64,000 nucleotides of DNA from Streptomyces sp. NRRL B-3428. GTDB taxonomy: Bacteria; Actinomycetota; Actinomycetes; Streptomycetales; Streptomycetaceae. Shown one piece after another: positions 48,031-57,477 of this stretch. The stretch covers positions 244,376 through 308,375 of the forward strand of contig JOGW01000011.1 in the NCBI GenBank assembly GCA_000721375.1, written 5' to 3'. Position numbers and translations under genes: made by a program. The notes beneath the pieces are model-generated. The model was given only the letters and a program-made list of their open reading frames with translations, ran no database searches and had not been told where the DNA came from. Each line of letters starts with the position of its first letter. The stretch's first letter is position 1.

Positions 48031-48071
48031 TCGTACGACCCGGTCCGATCTCTTCGATCCGGGTCGTACGA
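48031..48071 (-). terminator. Terminator directly after clpP2
   Basis: A 13-base-pair stem (48031-48043 with 48059-48071) begins three bases after the clpP2 stop. Confidence 0.8.
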
Positions 48072-48073
48072 GC

Positions 48074-48754
48074 TCAGGCGAGAGACGAGTTGTTCAACTT
48101 ACGGGTGGAGACGATCTGGTCGACGAGGCCGTACGCGAGCGCGTCCTCGGCGGTCAGGATCTTGTCGCGCTCGATGTCCTCGCGGATCTTCTCGATCGGC
48201 GTGGTGGAGTGCTTGGCCAGCATCTCCTCGAGCTGCGCACGCATGCGCAGGATCTCGTTGGCGGCGATCTCCAGGTCGGAGACCTGGCCGCGGCCCGTCT
48301 CCGAGTACGGCTGGTGGATCAGGACGCGGGCGTTCGGCAGCGCCATGCGCTTGCCCGGCGTACCGGCGGCGAGCAGCACCGCGGCGGCCGAGGCGGCCTG
48401 GCCCATGCAGACCGTCTGGATGTCGGGCTTCACGAACTGCATCGTGTCGTAGATCGCCGTGAGCGCCGTGAAGGAGCCGCCGGGGCTGTTGATGTAGATC
48501 GAGATGTCGCGGTCCGGGTCCATCGACTCCAGGCACAGGAGCTGCGCCATGACGTCGTTGGCGGAGGCGTCGTCGATCTGCACACCGAGGAAGATCACGC
48601 GCTCTTCGAAGAGCTTCGCGTACGGGTCGTACTCACGCACACCCTGCGAGGTGCGCTCGACGAAGCGCGGGATCACGTAGCGGGACTCGGCGCGCGGTCC
48701 CTGGTACTCGGCCTGCGCACCGGCGTAGAGGCCGCTGCCGGGGAAGTCGTTCAC
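48074..48754 (-). CDS. clpP2: ClpP2 protease subunit
   Basis: This 226-residue serine protease subunit has its catalytic Ser122 in [11 protein letters not shown] and His147 in LIHQPY; the Asp lies in the EDIERD region. An extended N-terminus (about 40 residues) precedes the [10 protein letters not shown] core start. GTG 48754 follows AGGAGA by about five bases. It is the second gene of the clpP1-clpP2 operon, 56 bases after clpP1, and in actinobacteria forms a mixed tetradecamer with ClpP1. Confidence 0.96.
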   Translation of the reverse strand: MNDFPGSGLYAGAQAEYQGPRAESRYVIPRFVERTSQGVREYDPYAKLFEERVIFLGVQIDDASANDVMAQLLCLESMDPDRDISIYINSPGGSFTALTAIYDTMQFVKPDIQTVCMGQAASAAAVLLAAGTPGKRMALPNARVLIHQPYSETGRGQVSDLEIAANEILRMRAQLEEMLAKHSTTPIEKIREDIERDKILTAEDALAYGLVDQIVSTRKLNNSSLA

Positions 48755-48810
48755 TGGGTTCTCCTGGAGTGAGCTGGGGTCGGCTTCGGGGCTTGTCGGG
48801 CCTGTGGCCC

Positions 48811-49428
48811 TCAGGCTCCGGTGCCGCCGCCGCCCGGCATGCCGGCGGCCGTGGTGATGACCTCGTCGATGAGGCCGTAGTCCTTGGCCTCCTGCGGGTC
48901 GAACCAGCGGTCGCGGTCCGAGTCGCGGGTGACCTGCTCCATGGTCTGACCGGTGTGGAAGGCCGTCAGCTCGGCCATCTTCTTCTTGGTGAGAAGGAGC
49001 CGCTCGGCGTGGATCTTGATGTCCGACGCGGAGCCCGCGAGGCCCGCGGAAGGCTGGTGGATCAGGATCTCGGCGTTCGGCAGCGCGAAGCGCTTGCCGG
49101 GGGTGCCGGCGCTCAGCAGGAACTGGCCCATCGAGGCCGCCATGCCCATGGCGATCGTCACCACGTCGTTCTTGATGTACTGCATGGTGTCGTAGATCGC
49201 CATGCCCGCGGTGATCGAGCCGCCGGGGCTGTTGATGTACAGGTAGATGTCCTTCTCCGGGTCGGAGGCAAGGAGCAGCAGCTGTGCAGTGATCTTGTTT
49301 GCGATGTCGTCGTCGACCGCCTGGCCGAGGAAGATGATCCGCTCGCCGAGCAGTCGGTTGTAGACCTGGTCGCCGAGGCCACCACCGATGGAAGGGTCGC
49401 CGGCGGCTGAGGGCATCAGATTCGTCAC
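48811..49428 (-). CDS. clpP1: ClpP1 protease subunit
   Basis: This 205-residue serine protease has Ser99 in MGMAASMG, His124 in LIHQPS and Asp at about 171-173 in [11 protein letters not shown] at 49428 ([10 protein letters not shown]) was chosen because AGGTGG stands five bases before it. The frame is open to an ATG at 49557, which would add 43 proline- and arginine-rich residues. The former leaves a long leader below the ClgR-like site at 49604-49618; the latter would put that site 47 bases upstream of the start. The region 49429-49653 otherwise contains only this promoter space. Confidence 0.95.
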   Translation of the reverse strand: MTNLMPSAAGDPSIGGGLGDQVYNRLLGERIIFLGQAVDDDIANKITAQLLLLASDPEKDIYLYINSPGGSITAGMAIYDTMQYIKNDVVTIAMGMAASMGQFLLSAGTPGKRFALPNAEILIHQPSAGLAGSASDIKIHAERLLLTKKKMAELTAFHTGQTMEQVTRDSDRDRWFDPQEAKDYGLIDEVITTAAGMPGGGGTGA

Positions 49429-49603
49429 GTATCCACCTGCTCGTCTTACGACGGTGTTGGGCCGTCTCACGTCTTCTTGGGGCCTGGGATCCTGTGTCGC
49501 CTGCCGGTCCTTCGTCGGCCGCGGCGGCTCCGGGGACTCCCCTGCCCTCGTCTTCATGGACCCTAACGCGCGGGCCGTCGCGGGGAATCCCGGTAGGGGA
49601 ACT

Positions 49604-49618
49604 GTTCGCTGTGAGCGC
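49604..49618 (-). promoter_or_regulatory. ClgR-like operator upstream of clpP1
   Basis: The sequence GTTCGCTGTGAGCGC matches the described ClgR recognition core, TCGCY..RGCG, in its key positions. It lies upstream of clpP1, the operon that ClgR activates in Streptomyces. Exact promoter boxes are not assigned. Confidence 0.65.
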
Positions 49619-49653
49619 AGGTGGCGTACGCGCTCCGCCCTGCGGGAATGCAG

Positions 49654-49688
49654 CGGGCCCCCGGACGCGACAAGCGTCCGGGGGCCCG
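49654..49688 (-). terminator. Intrinsic terminator of tig
   Basis: A perfect 15-base-pair stem (49654-49668 with 49674-49688), loop GACAA, starts 17 bases past the tig stop. Confidence 0.9.
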
Positions 49689-49705
49689 TACAGAAACCGT
49701 CAGGC

Positions 49706-51097
49706 TCAGGCCTCGGCCTTGACCTCGTCCTCGGTGGACTCGGTGGCCTCGGCGGCGGCCTCAGCGGCCTCCTCGACCTCGTCTTCGTCGTCGCTCAGGT
49801 CGACGATCTCACCGTTGGTGTCCTTGACCGTGGCAGCCTCGACGACGACCGCGAGGGCCTTGCCGCGGGCGACCTCGCCGACCAGCATCGGGACCTGGCC
49901 GCCCTCGACGACGGCCTGTGCGAACTGGTCGGGGGACATGCCGGAGGAGGCGGCGCGACGCATGAGGTGCTCGGTGAGCTCCTCCTGGTTCACGTTCAGC
50001 TTCTCCTTGTTGACGAGCTCGTCGAGGACGAACTGCGTCTTGATGCCCTTGACCGCCTGCTCCTTGGTCTCGGCCTCGAACTCCTCGACCGTCTTGCCCT
50101 GGATCTGCAGGTACTGCTCCAGGCCCAGGCCCATCTGACCGAGCTGGTGGTGCTCGAGGTTGTGCTTACGGGTGTTGACCTCGTCCTCGAGCAGCTTCTC
50201 GGGAACGGGGACCTCGACCAGCTCGAGCAGCTTCTCCAGGACGCGCTCCTGGGCCTGCGTGGCCTGGTCGTACTCCTTCATGTTCGCGAGACGCTTGCGG
50301 CTGTCCGCCTTGAGCTCGTCGAGGGTGTCGAACTCGGAGGCGAGCTGCGCGAAGTCGTCGTCCAGGGCGGGCAGTTCGCGCGCGGCGACCTGGCTGACCT
50401 TGACGGTGACCTCGGCGTCCTTGCCCTCGGCCGAGCCACCCTTCAGCTGCGAGGTGAAGGTGGCCTCGCCGCCGGCCTCGAGACCGGTGACGGCCTCGTC
50501 GATGCCCTCGAGAAGCTCGCCGGAGCCGATGGTGTACGAGACGTCGCTGGCGACGCCGTCCTCGAGGATCTCGCCGTCGACCTTGGCCTCGAGGTCGATC
50601 GTCACGACGTCGCCCTCGGCGGCGGCGCGCTCGACCGGGGAGGTCGAGGCGAAGCGCTCGCGGAGCTGCTCGACGGACTTGTCGATGTCCTCGTCGGTGA
50701 CCTCGATGGCGTCGACCTCGACCTCGATGCCGGAGTAGTCCGGGATCTCGATCTCGGGACGGACGTCGACCTCAGCGGTGAAGTTGAGGGTCTCGTTGTC
50801 CTTCAGCTCGGTGATGTCCACCTCGGGCTGGCCCAGGACGTTCAGCTCGGCCTCGTTGACGGCCTGCGTGTAGAACTTCGGAAGCGCGTCGTTGACGGCC
50901 TCCTCCAGCACGGCGCCACGACCGAAGCGCTGGTCGATCACGCGGTTCGGGATCTTGCCCTTGCGGAAGCCCTTCACCGTGACCTGCTGGTTGATCTTCT
51001 TGTACGCCGCGTCGAGGCTGTCCTTGAGCTCCTCGAAGGGCACCTCGATGCTGAGCCGAACCCGGGTGGGGTTCAGGGTCTCCACGGCGCTCTTCAC
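49706..51097 (-). CDS. tig: Trigger factor chaperone
   Basis: This 463-residue ribosome-associated folding factor has the ribosome-binding signature GFRKGKIP in the N-terminal domain, the FKBP-type PPIase domain in the middle (about 160-250) and a helical C-terminal chaperone domain. It ends in an acidic, alanine-rich tail ([20 protein letters not shown]). GTG 51097 has AAGGAGA seven bases before it; the frame extends to 51244 but that part is not conserved in type. It is upstream of clpP1P2, the standard order. Confidence 0.96.
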   Translation of the reverse strand: MKSAVETLNPTRVRLSIEVPFEELKDSLDAAYKKINQQVTVKGFRKGKIPNRVIDQRFGRGAVLEEAVNDALPKFYTQAVNEAELNVLGQPEVDITELKDNETLNFTAEVDVRPEIEIPDYSGIEVEVDAIEVTDEDIDKSVEQLRERFASTSPVERAAAEGDVVTIDLEAKVDGEILEDGVASDVSYTIGSGELLEGIDEAVTGLEAGGEATFTSQLKGGSAEGKDAEVTVKVSQVAARELPALDDDFAQLASEFDTLDELKADSRKRLANMKEYDQATQAQERVLEKLLELVEVPVPEKLLEDEVNTRKHNLEHHQLGQMGLGLEQYLQIQGKTVEEFEAETKEQAVKGIKTQFVLDELVNKEKLNVNQEELTEHLMRRAASSGMSPDQFAQAVVEGGQVPMLVGEVARGKALAVVVEAATVKDTNGEIVDLSDDEDEVEEAAEAAAEATESTEDEVKAEA

Positions 51098-51298
51098 GGT
51101 TCGGTCTCCTTGTGGCTGACTGCTTTGGATTCTGCTGAGCCAGACAGCTGCAGCGGATGCGCGTCGCCGGAGATCCTCGCGGATTCGGGAGGTGGCACAC
51201 GGGCGCGCAGCTTGCATAGTAACCGCAGCGGGTACGCGCCCCAAAAGGCGATCTTGAGCTCGATCCGGAGCAGGGTGCTCGGCCGAACTCTCAGATGG

Positions 51299-51372
51299 TC
51301 GGGGTGGCGGGATTTGAACCCACGGCCTTCCGCTCCCAAAGCGGACGCGCTACCAAGCTGCGCCACACCCCG
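51299..51372 (-). tRNA. tRNA-Pro (UGG anticodon)
   Basis: The complement strand reads CGGGGUG...CACCCCG-A with a seven-pair acceptor stem and a D arm GCGCAGCTTGGTAGCGC. The anticodon stem-loop CCGCTTTGGGAGCGG carries UGG, and the T arm is GTGGGTTCAAATCCC. CCA is not encoded. Confidence 0.96.
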
Positions 51373-51535
51373 TCGGTGCGACACGTAGGGTACATGCCCA
51401 CAGCTCCCGCGACCGCCGCATTTCCCGGGCCCTGTCCCGGGCCCCCTATGGGGTGTGCACCGCGCGGCACGGACCCGCTACGATGCATGTGCGTCGCAGC
51501 CACTGCCACCTGGTGGTTCCTGCGGTGCGAACGTT

Positions 51536-51606
51536 GCGGGCGTAGCTCAATGGTAGAGCCCTAGTCTTCCAAACTAGCTACGCGGGTTCGATTCCCGTCG
51601 CCCGCT
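51536..51606 (+). tRNA. tRNA-Gly (UCC anticodon)
   Basis: GCGGGCG pairs with CGCCCGC. The D arm is GCTCAATGGTAGAGC, the anticodon loop of CTAGTCTTCCAAACTAG gives UCC, and the T arm is CGGGTTCGATTCCCG. The tRNA is 71 bases without encoded CCA. Confidence 0.97.
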
Positions 51607-51613
51607 CTGTGTG

Positions 51614-51660
51614 AACGAAGGCCCAGGTCAGAGGATGTTTTCTCCGCCTGGGCCTTCGTT
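51614..51660 (+). terminator. Terminator of the tRNA-Gly transcript
   Basis: A 14-base-pair stem (51614-51627 with 51647-51660), with a larger loop, lies eight bases after the tRNA. Confidence 0.85.
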
Positions 51661-51680
51661 GTTCCCGCTGTCTGGCGCAC

Positions 51681-52097
51681 ATGGATCGAGGGGGGACCTT
51701 GACCGGCGAGGACAAGTCGGAGACCGCGAGCGAGGCGAGCGCACCCAAGCCGCTCCGGCCTCTGCCAGACCGACCGCAGGATCAGACCGAGGACTTCCAC
51801 GGACATCTGATGGACCTCATGGTGTCGGTCGGCGCGGAGCTGCCCGAAGTCATCCGTCATGAGGACCTTGATGCGGTGGCCGACCTTGTGTCGGAATGGC
51901 GGGAGACCGCTCTGCGGGAGTTCGTCATGAATGAGGATCTCGACGTGCGCAGGTGCATCATCCCGGGACTGCCGCTCCGTGCCGGCCGCTACCCCGCTGA
52001 CCTGCATGAGCTGGTGCAGGAAGCCGTGCGGATCGCCCGCGCTCATCCCGACGACTACATCCGGCACCGCGTCGAGATCCAGACCGGCGGTGGATGA
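51681..52097 (+). CDS. Unknown small acidic/charged protein
   Basis: The 138-residue soluble protein has no membrane segment or known motif. The second half is helical (HLMDLMVSVGAELPEVIRHEDLDAVADLVSEWRETALREFVM) and ends with a RIARAHPDDYIRHRVEIQ segment. ATG 51681 lacks a ribosome site, while TTG 51699 has GAGGGGGG just before it and may be the true start, giving 132 residues. It converges on the flavoprotein gene. Confidence 0.6.
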   Translation: MDRGGTLTGEDKSETASEASAPKPLRPLPDRPQDQTEDFHGHLMDLMVSVGAELPEVIRHEDLDAVADLVSEWRETALREFVMNEDLDVRRCIIPGLPLRAGRYPADLHELVQEAVRIARAHPDDYIRHRVEIQTGGG

Positions 52098-52124
52098 GCG
52101 CCGCCGCCGAAGAGGCGCTCCTTC

Positions 52125-52685
52125 TCAGGACGGCGCGCGACGGTCGAGAGCGGCCAGGATGGCGTCCCAGGGCAGCTCTCTCGCCTCGGGCTCCTCGCGG
52201 GGTTCGTGCAGGGGCCAGACCTCCGGTCCGTGGACGAGCTCCACCCCAGCCCTTCGCAGGGTCTCGATGTGCCCTTCCCATTCCGGGTGGCGCGCGTGCG
52301 CCGCATTGATGCGCGGGAACACGATCACGTGCACGCCGAGGGTGCCGATCGCCTCGCTCACCTGGGTCAGGGCCTGGCTGTCGGCGATGCCGAGGGCGAG
52401 CTTGGCGACATAGTTCGCGCTTGCCGGGGCGACGACCCAGCAGTCGGCCACGGGGTGCGGGCGAGGTTCCCAGGGAAGGCGCGGGGTGTCACGTACCGGC
52501 AGACCCGTCAGGCTTGCCAACCGCTCGATCTCGTCGCCCTCCCGCAGCCAGCGGGCGGCCGTGGGAGTCAGCGTCACGGCCACCTGCCAGCCGAGGGCCA
52601 TGGCAGGTCTCACGAGACCCGCACGGAGCTGCTCGACGCCGTCCGTGGCGGTCCCGACGACTCCGAGTACCCGGTGGTGCTTCAC
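52125..52685 (-). CDS. Flavoprotein (CoaC-like HFCD fold)
   Basis: The 186-residue protein starts at GTG 52685 with GGGGAG six bases upstream (VKHHRVLGVVGTATDGVEQLR). It has the flavoprotein signature: a G-x-V-G strand, VAVTLTPTAARWL, and the conserved VVAPASANYVAKLALGIADSQAL block, which corresponds to the PA-ANT-K segment that contacts FMN. Substrates in this family are cysteine-containing peptides or small molecules; here none can be named. Confidence 0.8.
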   Translation of the reverse strand: MKHHRVLGVVGTATDGVEQLRAGLVRPAMALGWQVAVTLTPTAARWLREGDEIERLASLTGLPVRDTPRLPWEPRPHPVADCWVVAPASANYVAKLALGIADSQALTQVSEAIGTLGVHVIVFPRINAAHARHPEWEGHIETLRRAGVELVHGPEVWPLHEPREEPEARELPWDAILAALDRRAPS

Positions 52686-52790
52686 CTGTCCGCTCCCCGC
52701 TCGCAACGTCTCAACCGCACGCCAGAGTACGGGCGTTGCAGGGCGCCCGGCATGAACTCCCGCTTGAACTCAGGTCGCCTCCTCCCCCGG

Positions 52791-53852
52791 CTAGTCGGCC
52801 GGCAGGTCGGTCTCAGCCGCGGGAGTGAGCCGGGTGAGCCAGTGTTCGGTCTCGGCCGGTTCCAGCGGCCGGTCGAGGCGGAGGGTGGGGAGCATGCGCT
52901 CGAAGACTCGTCCGGTGGCCGACGCGTAAGTGCCGTTCGGCGGGTGCAGGGTCAGGACTCGGGTGCCGTCGAGGGGCTCGATGTCGGCCGGAATGCCTTC
53001 CGGGCTGAGGTGATTCCCGTGGCCGTCGAAGAGACGGAAGGCGCGTATCGCCGGGTTGTCCCTGCTCAGGCGGGGGTCGCCGCTGGTGGCCGCCTCGACC
53101 CAGGAGCGCGCGGGGCGGTCCGCGCCGGGCAACCGGTCCGCCAGGAGGATGTGCAGCTGGCCGTTGTCGCCGATGCCGCTCATCGTGAGGGCGTATCCGC
53201 GCTGTGTGCCGGGGTCGATGACGACCAGGTGCTCGTCGTCGAGGACCGAAGCGAGTGAGTGGACCCAGGCGGCCCGCTGCGAGCGGTGGGCGACCGCGGC
53301 GGCGTGTGCGCGCAGTTCCGCCTTGACGTCGTCGGGCACCGCGGCGCGGAACGCCGCATCCGTCATGACGGTGATGAGAGGTTTGAGCCAAAACCCCATG
53401 TCGAACCAGGACATGGCGATGCGGGTTCTCGTCTCCTTGTCGGCACCGCGGCGCCAACGGGTCGCTCGGGTCAGCGTTCGTACGAGTTCCTGGGTGCTGG
53501 CGCTCACGGGTTGTGGCAGCGGTCGCCCGCGCGCGGCCCGGGCCCAGAGCTCCGGTACCGCCTCGTTGAGCATCATGGCTTCGCAGGCGCGCCGCGGCAG
53601 CACGTCGGCGAGCCCCATCGGCGACGCACCCCACTCGACGCAGGCGCCGGCCAGTACGGCGGTCATCGCGTAGTCCCCGCCCAGACCCGGCAGCAAGGGC
53701 GCGAGGGCCTCGACGGCGGCGGTCAGGCGCTCGGGGCCGCCGGCCCGCGCGTGGTCCGCGAGCCGGGCTATCGCACTCTGATAGCCGGGCCCCGAGCCGG
53801 ACTTCATCTCTGTGACGAGTTCATCGACCAGGCGCTCTGTCTGCGAAGGCAC
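52791..53852 (-). CDS. Unknown protein
   Basis: The 353-residue soluble protein begins PSQTERLVDELVTEMKSGSGPGYQSAIARLADHARAGGPERL. I do not recognise a family. The N-terminal ~200 residues are helical and repeat-like. The C-terminal part is beta-rich, with GYALTMSGIGDNGQLHILLADRL and a FRLFDGHGNHLSPEGIPADIEPLDG segment. It starts at GTG 53852, 130 bases before a divergent metalloprotease gene. Confidence 0.6.
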   Translation of the reverse strand: MPSQTERLVDELVTEMKSGSGPGYQSAIARLADHARAGGPERLTAAVEALAPLLPGLGGDYAMTAVLAGACVEWGASPMGLADVLPRRACEAMMLNEAVPELWARAARGRPLPQPVSASTQELVRTLTRATRWRRGADKETRTRIAMSWFDMGFWLKPLITVMTDAAFRAAVPDDVKAELRAHAAAVAHRSQRAAWVHSLASVLDDEHLVVIDPGTQRGYALTMSGIGDNGQLHILLADRLPGADRPARSWVEAATSGDPRLSRDNPAIRAFRLFDGHGNHLSPEGIPADIEPLDGTRVLTLHPPNGTYASATGRVFERMLPTLRLDRPLEPAETEHWLTRLTPAAETDLPAD

Positions 53853-53982
53853 GCGGGGACGCTAGCAAGGTGATCATCGGTCCGACCTGCCGGGCGGGCT
53901 CGGAGCCGGCGTGAGGGCTTTACGCGGGGCCGCTCGCAGTGATCAACTCCCAGGCTCAAGCAAGGGCTTCTGGGGAGGGGTC

Positions 53983-55341
53983 ATGGAGATGGGGGCCGCG
54001 ATGGGGGCGGGTGCGGGGAGTGGTGCGGGGGTGGCCACCGGGTTCGGGTGCGTACGGCCGTGTCCCGAGTGCGGGCGCGAGATGCGGGGGGACAGCAGGT
54101 ACGTCCTGTGGTGTGCCGCGTGTGAGTGGAATGTGGACCCCGAGCCGCCGGAGGAAGAGCAGGAGGAAGAGCGGTACGACCGGCTCGAGCGGGCACGGCG
54201 GGCATTGGTGCGGCGCCACGGGGAGAAGCTGCTGGCCGAGATGACGGGCGGGGAGAGTCTGCGGCCCGGACGGGACGTCTTCTCCGTACTCGCCTTCGCC
54301 CTCGCGCTCGTGGTGCACGGATCCACACTGGCTCTGGCCCTCGGCGGGGCCTGGTGGCTGGTGCGGGGCTGGGGCGACCTGGGCATGGGGCTGGGGCTGA
54401 TCCTGCTGGTGACCGCATGGTCGCTCAGACCGCGGACATGGAAGCTCTCGGAGGACGACGCGGTACTGGGCCGTGACGTCGCGCCCGAGCTGTACGCGCT
54501 CGTCGACGACGTCGCCCGCGTGGTCGCAACCCGCAGTGTCGACGAGATCAGAGTGGACGCGGAGTTCAATGCAACCGTCATGAACCACGGGCTGCGCGGG
54601 CGGCGCATCCTGACACTGGGCCTGCCGCTGTGGGAGATCCTCACGCCGCAGCAGCGGGTGGCGCTGCTGGGCCATGAACTCGCCCACTACAGCAACGGCG
54701 ACACCCGCCACAGCGCGATGGTCGCGCCCGCGTACAACTCACTGATCGAGTGGCACTACTACCTGGAGCCGGAACCCGACCCGTCTCTCCTCGACATGTT
54801 CGCCAACGTCTTCTACTCCGGGGCCAGGCTGCTCGTGAGAGGCATGCTGAGTCTGCTCGACCACGTGACGCTGCGCGCCTCGCAGCGAGGCGAGTATCTG
54901 GCGGACCGCGGCGCCGCCCGCGCGGGGTCCACGGAGGCGGCGGTCGGCCTGATGGACCTCTCCCTCGTCGCGGACTCCGGCGCCGTCTCCCTGCGGCGGG
55001 AGGCAGCTCGGGCCTCGCTCGCGAAACCCCGCGGCGGCCGCACGGCCGAGGCAGAGGCAGCGGCGGAGGCGGAGAAGGTCTGGGAGCGGCTCAGGGACTA
55101 CGTCGGCGCCATCCCCGAGCATGAGTACGAGCGCCAGCGCAGGGTGGGCGCGCGGCGCGGGCACTCGGTCGACTCGACGCACCCTCCGACGCATCTGCGG
55201 CGCGCGAGTCTGCTCGCCGGACCGGCCATACCGGCCGCCGTGGTGGCGGACGAGGAGCGGCAGGGGCGGATCGCCGCCGAGCTCGCCGGGGCACGCGCCA
55301 CGCTGGGCCGCCGCATCATCCGGGACGGTTACGACGGTTAG
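53983..55341 (+). CDS. M48-family zinc metalloprotease with N-terminal zinc ribbon
   Basis: The 452-residue protein starts at ATG 53983, following GGGGAGGGG. A zinc-ribbon-like CPEC...CAAC pair sits at about residues 25-46, an acidic linker follows, and two membrane helices span about 110-145 (FSVLAFALALVVHGSTLALALGGAWWLV, LGMGLGLILLVTAW). The catalytic site is HELAH at 231-235, and the third zinc ligand is Glu304 in RGEYLADRGA, as in HtpX/Ste24-like enzymes. The final ~150 residues are helical and arginine-rich. The N-terminal zinc ribbon is uncommon for M48 and suggests partner binding. Confidence 0.88.
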   Translation: MEMGAAMGAGAGSGAGVATGFGCVRPCPECGREMRGDSRYVLWCAACEWNVDPEPPEEEQEEERYDRLERARRALVRRHGEKLLAEMTGGESLRPGRDVFSVLAFALALVVHGSTLALALGGAWWLVRGWGDLGMGLGLILLVTAWSLRPRTWKLSEDDAVLGRDVAPELYALVDDVARVVATRSVDEIRVDAEFNATVMNHGLRGRRILTLGLPLWEILTPQQRVALLGHELAHYSNGDTRHSAMVAPAYNSLIEWHYYLEPEPDPSLLDMFANVFYSGARLLVRGMLSLLDHVTLRASQRGEYLADRGAARAGSTEAAVGLMDLSLVADSGAVSLRREAARASLAKPRGGRTAEAEAAAEAEKVWERLRDYVGAIPEHEYERQRRVGARRGHSVDSTHPPTHLRRASLLAGPAIPAAVVADEERQGRIAAELAGARATLGRRIIRDGYDG

Positions 55342-55392
55342 GCGGCTGGCCTGTTGCCGATTGCCTGCCCGCCGCCACCCGTATCCGGCCAC

Positions 55393-55587
55393 CTAGAACT
55401 GGATGTCATTCAACGTGCGCGCTATCGAGTCCAGGAAGCGCTGAATGTCATCGGCCATTCCCGTGGACGCGAGGAAGAAGCCGAAGAGGACCGCGACCAC
55501 GGCCGGGCCCGCCTTGATCGAGCCCCCGCGGATCAACACCACAAGGATGATCGCCAACACCAGTACCGCTGAAAGCGAGAAGACCAC
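55393..55587 (-). CDS. Small two-helix membrane protein
   Basis: The 64-residue protein has two hydrophobic spans separated by RGGSIKAGP (LSAVLVLAIILVVLIR and AVVAVLFGFFLASTGMA), ending with a polar tail DDIQRFLDSIARTLNDIQF. It resembles a small protein common in Streptomyces, but I know no function. It converges on the metalloprotease gene. Confidence 0.65.
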   Translation of the reverse strand: MVFSLSAVLVLAIILVVLIRGGSIKAGPAVVAVLFGFFLASTGMADDIQRFLDSIARTLNDIQF

Positions 55588-56212
55588 AACTGATCACACC
55601 CTAGGTCGGTCCGCACTACCGCCCGGAGGCACGCTCCCGCACACCCCCGCCAGAACCATCGTGCCACCAACGGGCCCTCCGTATGCGGCGGGTGACGCAT
55701 CGTCGGCCACGGCTTATGAGCCCCTGAGCTCCCCCTCGCACCCCCGCGCACGCCGGGGACCGGCCCGGTGGCGGGGTGCCGGGCGTATGCACCACGGACA
55801 CATGCCCTAATTCCAGGGGCACATGACGCACTCAATTCGGCTTGATCGTTGCCATACGCACGCTACTTGTTCGCAGAGAATTCGAATTGTTGCGGCGGGC
55901 ACAGTGCTTGAGGAGGACGGGTGCGGCGACGCCGACTTTGGCGACGTACGAACACACCGTACGAACATGGTGAACTGGACGGGTAAAAGCCAATCAACCG
56001 GACATATCTCCAGAGTCGCCTGCGGGCACTATGCCCGAATATAGCGGGATTCAGATAGCTATAGCGATACGAGAGTTGAGTCACCATTTCTCGCTCGGAT
56101 CTCTAAGTCGACTTCCCTGTAAGGCGGGTACTCGCAGCGCATGGCGCTAATCACGTCCGTATTCACCGGAAGGGTTTTACGAAAACACTCCGCCGCCGCT
56201 AGGGTGCCTCGA
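55588..56212. other. Gene-free, AT-richer stretch of 625 bases
   Basis: No frame here shows Streptomyces codon bias; the 73-codon frame at 55823-56044 lacks a ribosome site and third-position GC. The stretch from about 55800 is visibly richer in A and T than its surroundings and has a repeated gtacgaaca (55946-55954 and 55960-55968). It probably holds the promoters of the small membrane gene and the acyltransferase. It could also be the remnant of lost genes. Confidence 0.5.
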
Positions 56213-57430
56213 ATGTTCCACGCTGCCACTACCCCCGAAGGCGCAGTGCGGTCACAGCACCGGACCCCGCTTCCTCCCGTCCAGGAGCCGGCAACCGGTG
56301 TGCCGAGTCCGCGCTCTCCCCAAGGCGCCGAGGACCGTCCCCCCACCTCCACACCCGCCGGTGCGTCCAAGCCCGGCAAACAGCGCGACGCGTTCTTCGA
56401 CAACGCCAAGTACCTGGCGATCGTCCTGGTCGCGATGGGCCACGCATGGGAGCCGCTGACGGACGGCAGCCGCGCCGCCGAAGCGCTGTACATGGTCGTG
56501 TACAGCTTCCACATGCCGGCCTTCATCCTGATCTCCGGCTATTTCTCGCGCAGTTTCGACATGCGCCCCGACCGGCTGCGCCGCCTCGTCACCGGGGTGC
56601 TCGTACCGTTCGTGGTCTTCGAGGTCGCGTACACCTTCTTCAAGCGGTGGGCCGACGACGACCCGTCGCAGCCGATCAGCCTGCTCGACCCCTGGTATCT
56701 GACGTGGTTCCTCGCCGCACTGTTCATCTGGCGTCTGACGACCCCGCTGTGGAAGGCGATCCGGTACCCGATTCCGGTCGCGCTGACCATCGGTGCGCTC
56801 GCCTCGGTCTCGCCGGACATCGGTGACGATCTGGATCTGCAGCGTGTACTGCAGTTCCTGCCGTTCTTCGTGCTCGGTCTCTGTCTCAAGCCCGAGCACT
56901 TCCAGCTGGTACGCCGGCGCGAGGTGCGCATCCTGTCCGTGCCGGTCTTCGCGCTCGCGGTGGTCTTCGCCTACTGGGCGGCACCGCGGATGGCGTCCGC
57001 GTGGTTCTACCACCGCGACAGCGCCCAGGAGCTCGGTGCTCCCTGGTGGGCCGGCGTCGTGATGACGCTCGCCATGTTCGTGTGCTCGATGGTGCTCGTG
57101 GCCTGCTTCCTGGCCTGGGTGCCCAGGCGCCACATGTGGTTCACGGTGCTCGGCGCGGGCACGCTCTACGGCTACCTCCTGCACGGCTTCCTCGCCAAGG
57201 GCTCGCGCTGGTGGGGCTGGTTCGAGGACTACGAGTGGCTGCACAAGCCGCTCGGCGAGATCTTCGTGACGGTGGTCGCCGCCGTGGTGGTGACACTGCT
57301 GTGCACGCCGCCGGTGCAGCGGGCGTTCCGGTTCGTGATGGAACCCGATATGAAGTGGGCGTTCCGGCGGGATGCGGCTGAGCTGGCGCGTGAGCGGGGC
57401 AGGACCGAGGCCAAGACCAAGGCGAAGTAG
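56213..57430 (+). CDS. Acyltransferase family 3 membrane protein
   Basis: This 405-residue integral protein has about ten helices after a ~60-residue polar N-terminus rich in proline. The family motif at the first helix, RDAFFDNAKYLAIVLVAMGHAWEPL, holds the H of acyltransferase-3 enzymes. Further segments include YSFHMPAFILISGYFSR, a typical second motif, and YGYLLHGF late in the protein. Such enzymes O-acetylate or succinylate glycans or antibiotics. ATG 56213 was chosen on the family's usual length; the frame opens at 56141. The last codons and the spacer repeat an AAGGCCAAG pattern. Confidence 0.85.
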   Translation: MFHAATTPEGAVRSQHRTPLPPVQEPATGVPSPRSPQGAEDRPPTSTPAGASKPGKQRDAFFDNAKYLAIVLVAMGHAWEPLTDGSRAAEALYMVVYSFHMPAFILISGYFSRSFDMRPDRLRRLVTGVLVPFVVFEVAYTFFKRWADDDPSQPISLLDPWYLTWFLAALFIWRLTTPLWKAIRYPIPVALTIGALASVSPDIGDDLDLQRVLQFLPFFVLGLCLKPEHFQLVRRREVRILSVPVFALAVVFAYWAAPRMASAWFYHRDSAQELGAPWWAGVVMTLAMFVCSMVLVACFLAWVPRRHMWFTVLGAGTLYGYLLHGFLAKGSRWWGWFEDYEWLHKPLGEIFVTVVAAVVVTLLCTPPVQRAFRFVMEPDMKWAFRRDAAELARERGRTEAKTKAK

Positions 57431-57477
57431 CCGAGGCCGGGGCCAAGCAGCCAAGGCCAAGGCCAAGTAGGGCGTGC

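Noticed and set aside
49429..49557. Longer ClpP1 start at 49557
   Set aside because: The 43 extra residues are Pro/Arg-rich and unlike ClpP; kept only as an alternative because GTG 49428 has a good ribosome site.
51098..51244. N-terminal extension of the trigger factor frame
   Set aside because: It begins with TTG, is not like trigger factor, and the GTG at 51097 has AAGGAGA seven bases upstream.
51299..51606. tRNA genes as an integration site for a mobile element
   Set aside because: No integrase, no duplicated tRNA 3' end and no element genes lie next to either tRNA.
55823..56044. A 73-codon frame in the gene-free stretch
   Set aside because: It has no ribosome site, poor third-position GC and no similarity to any family I recognise.
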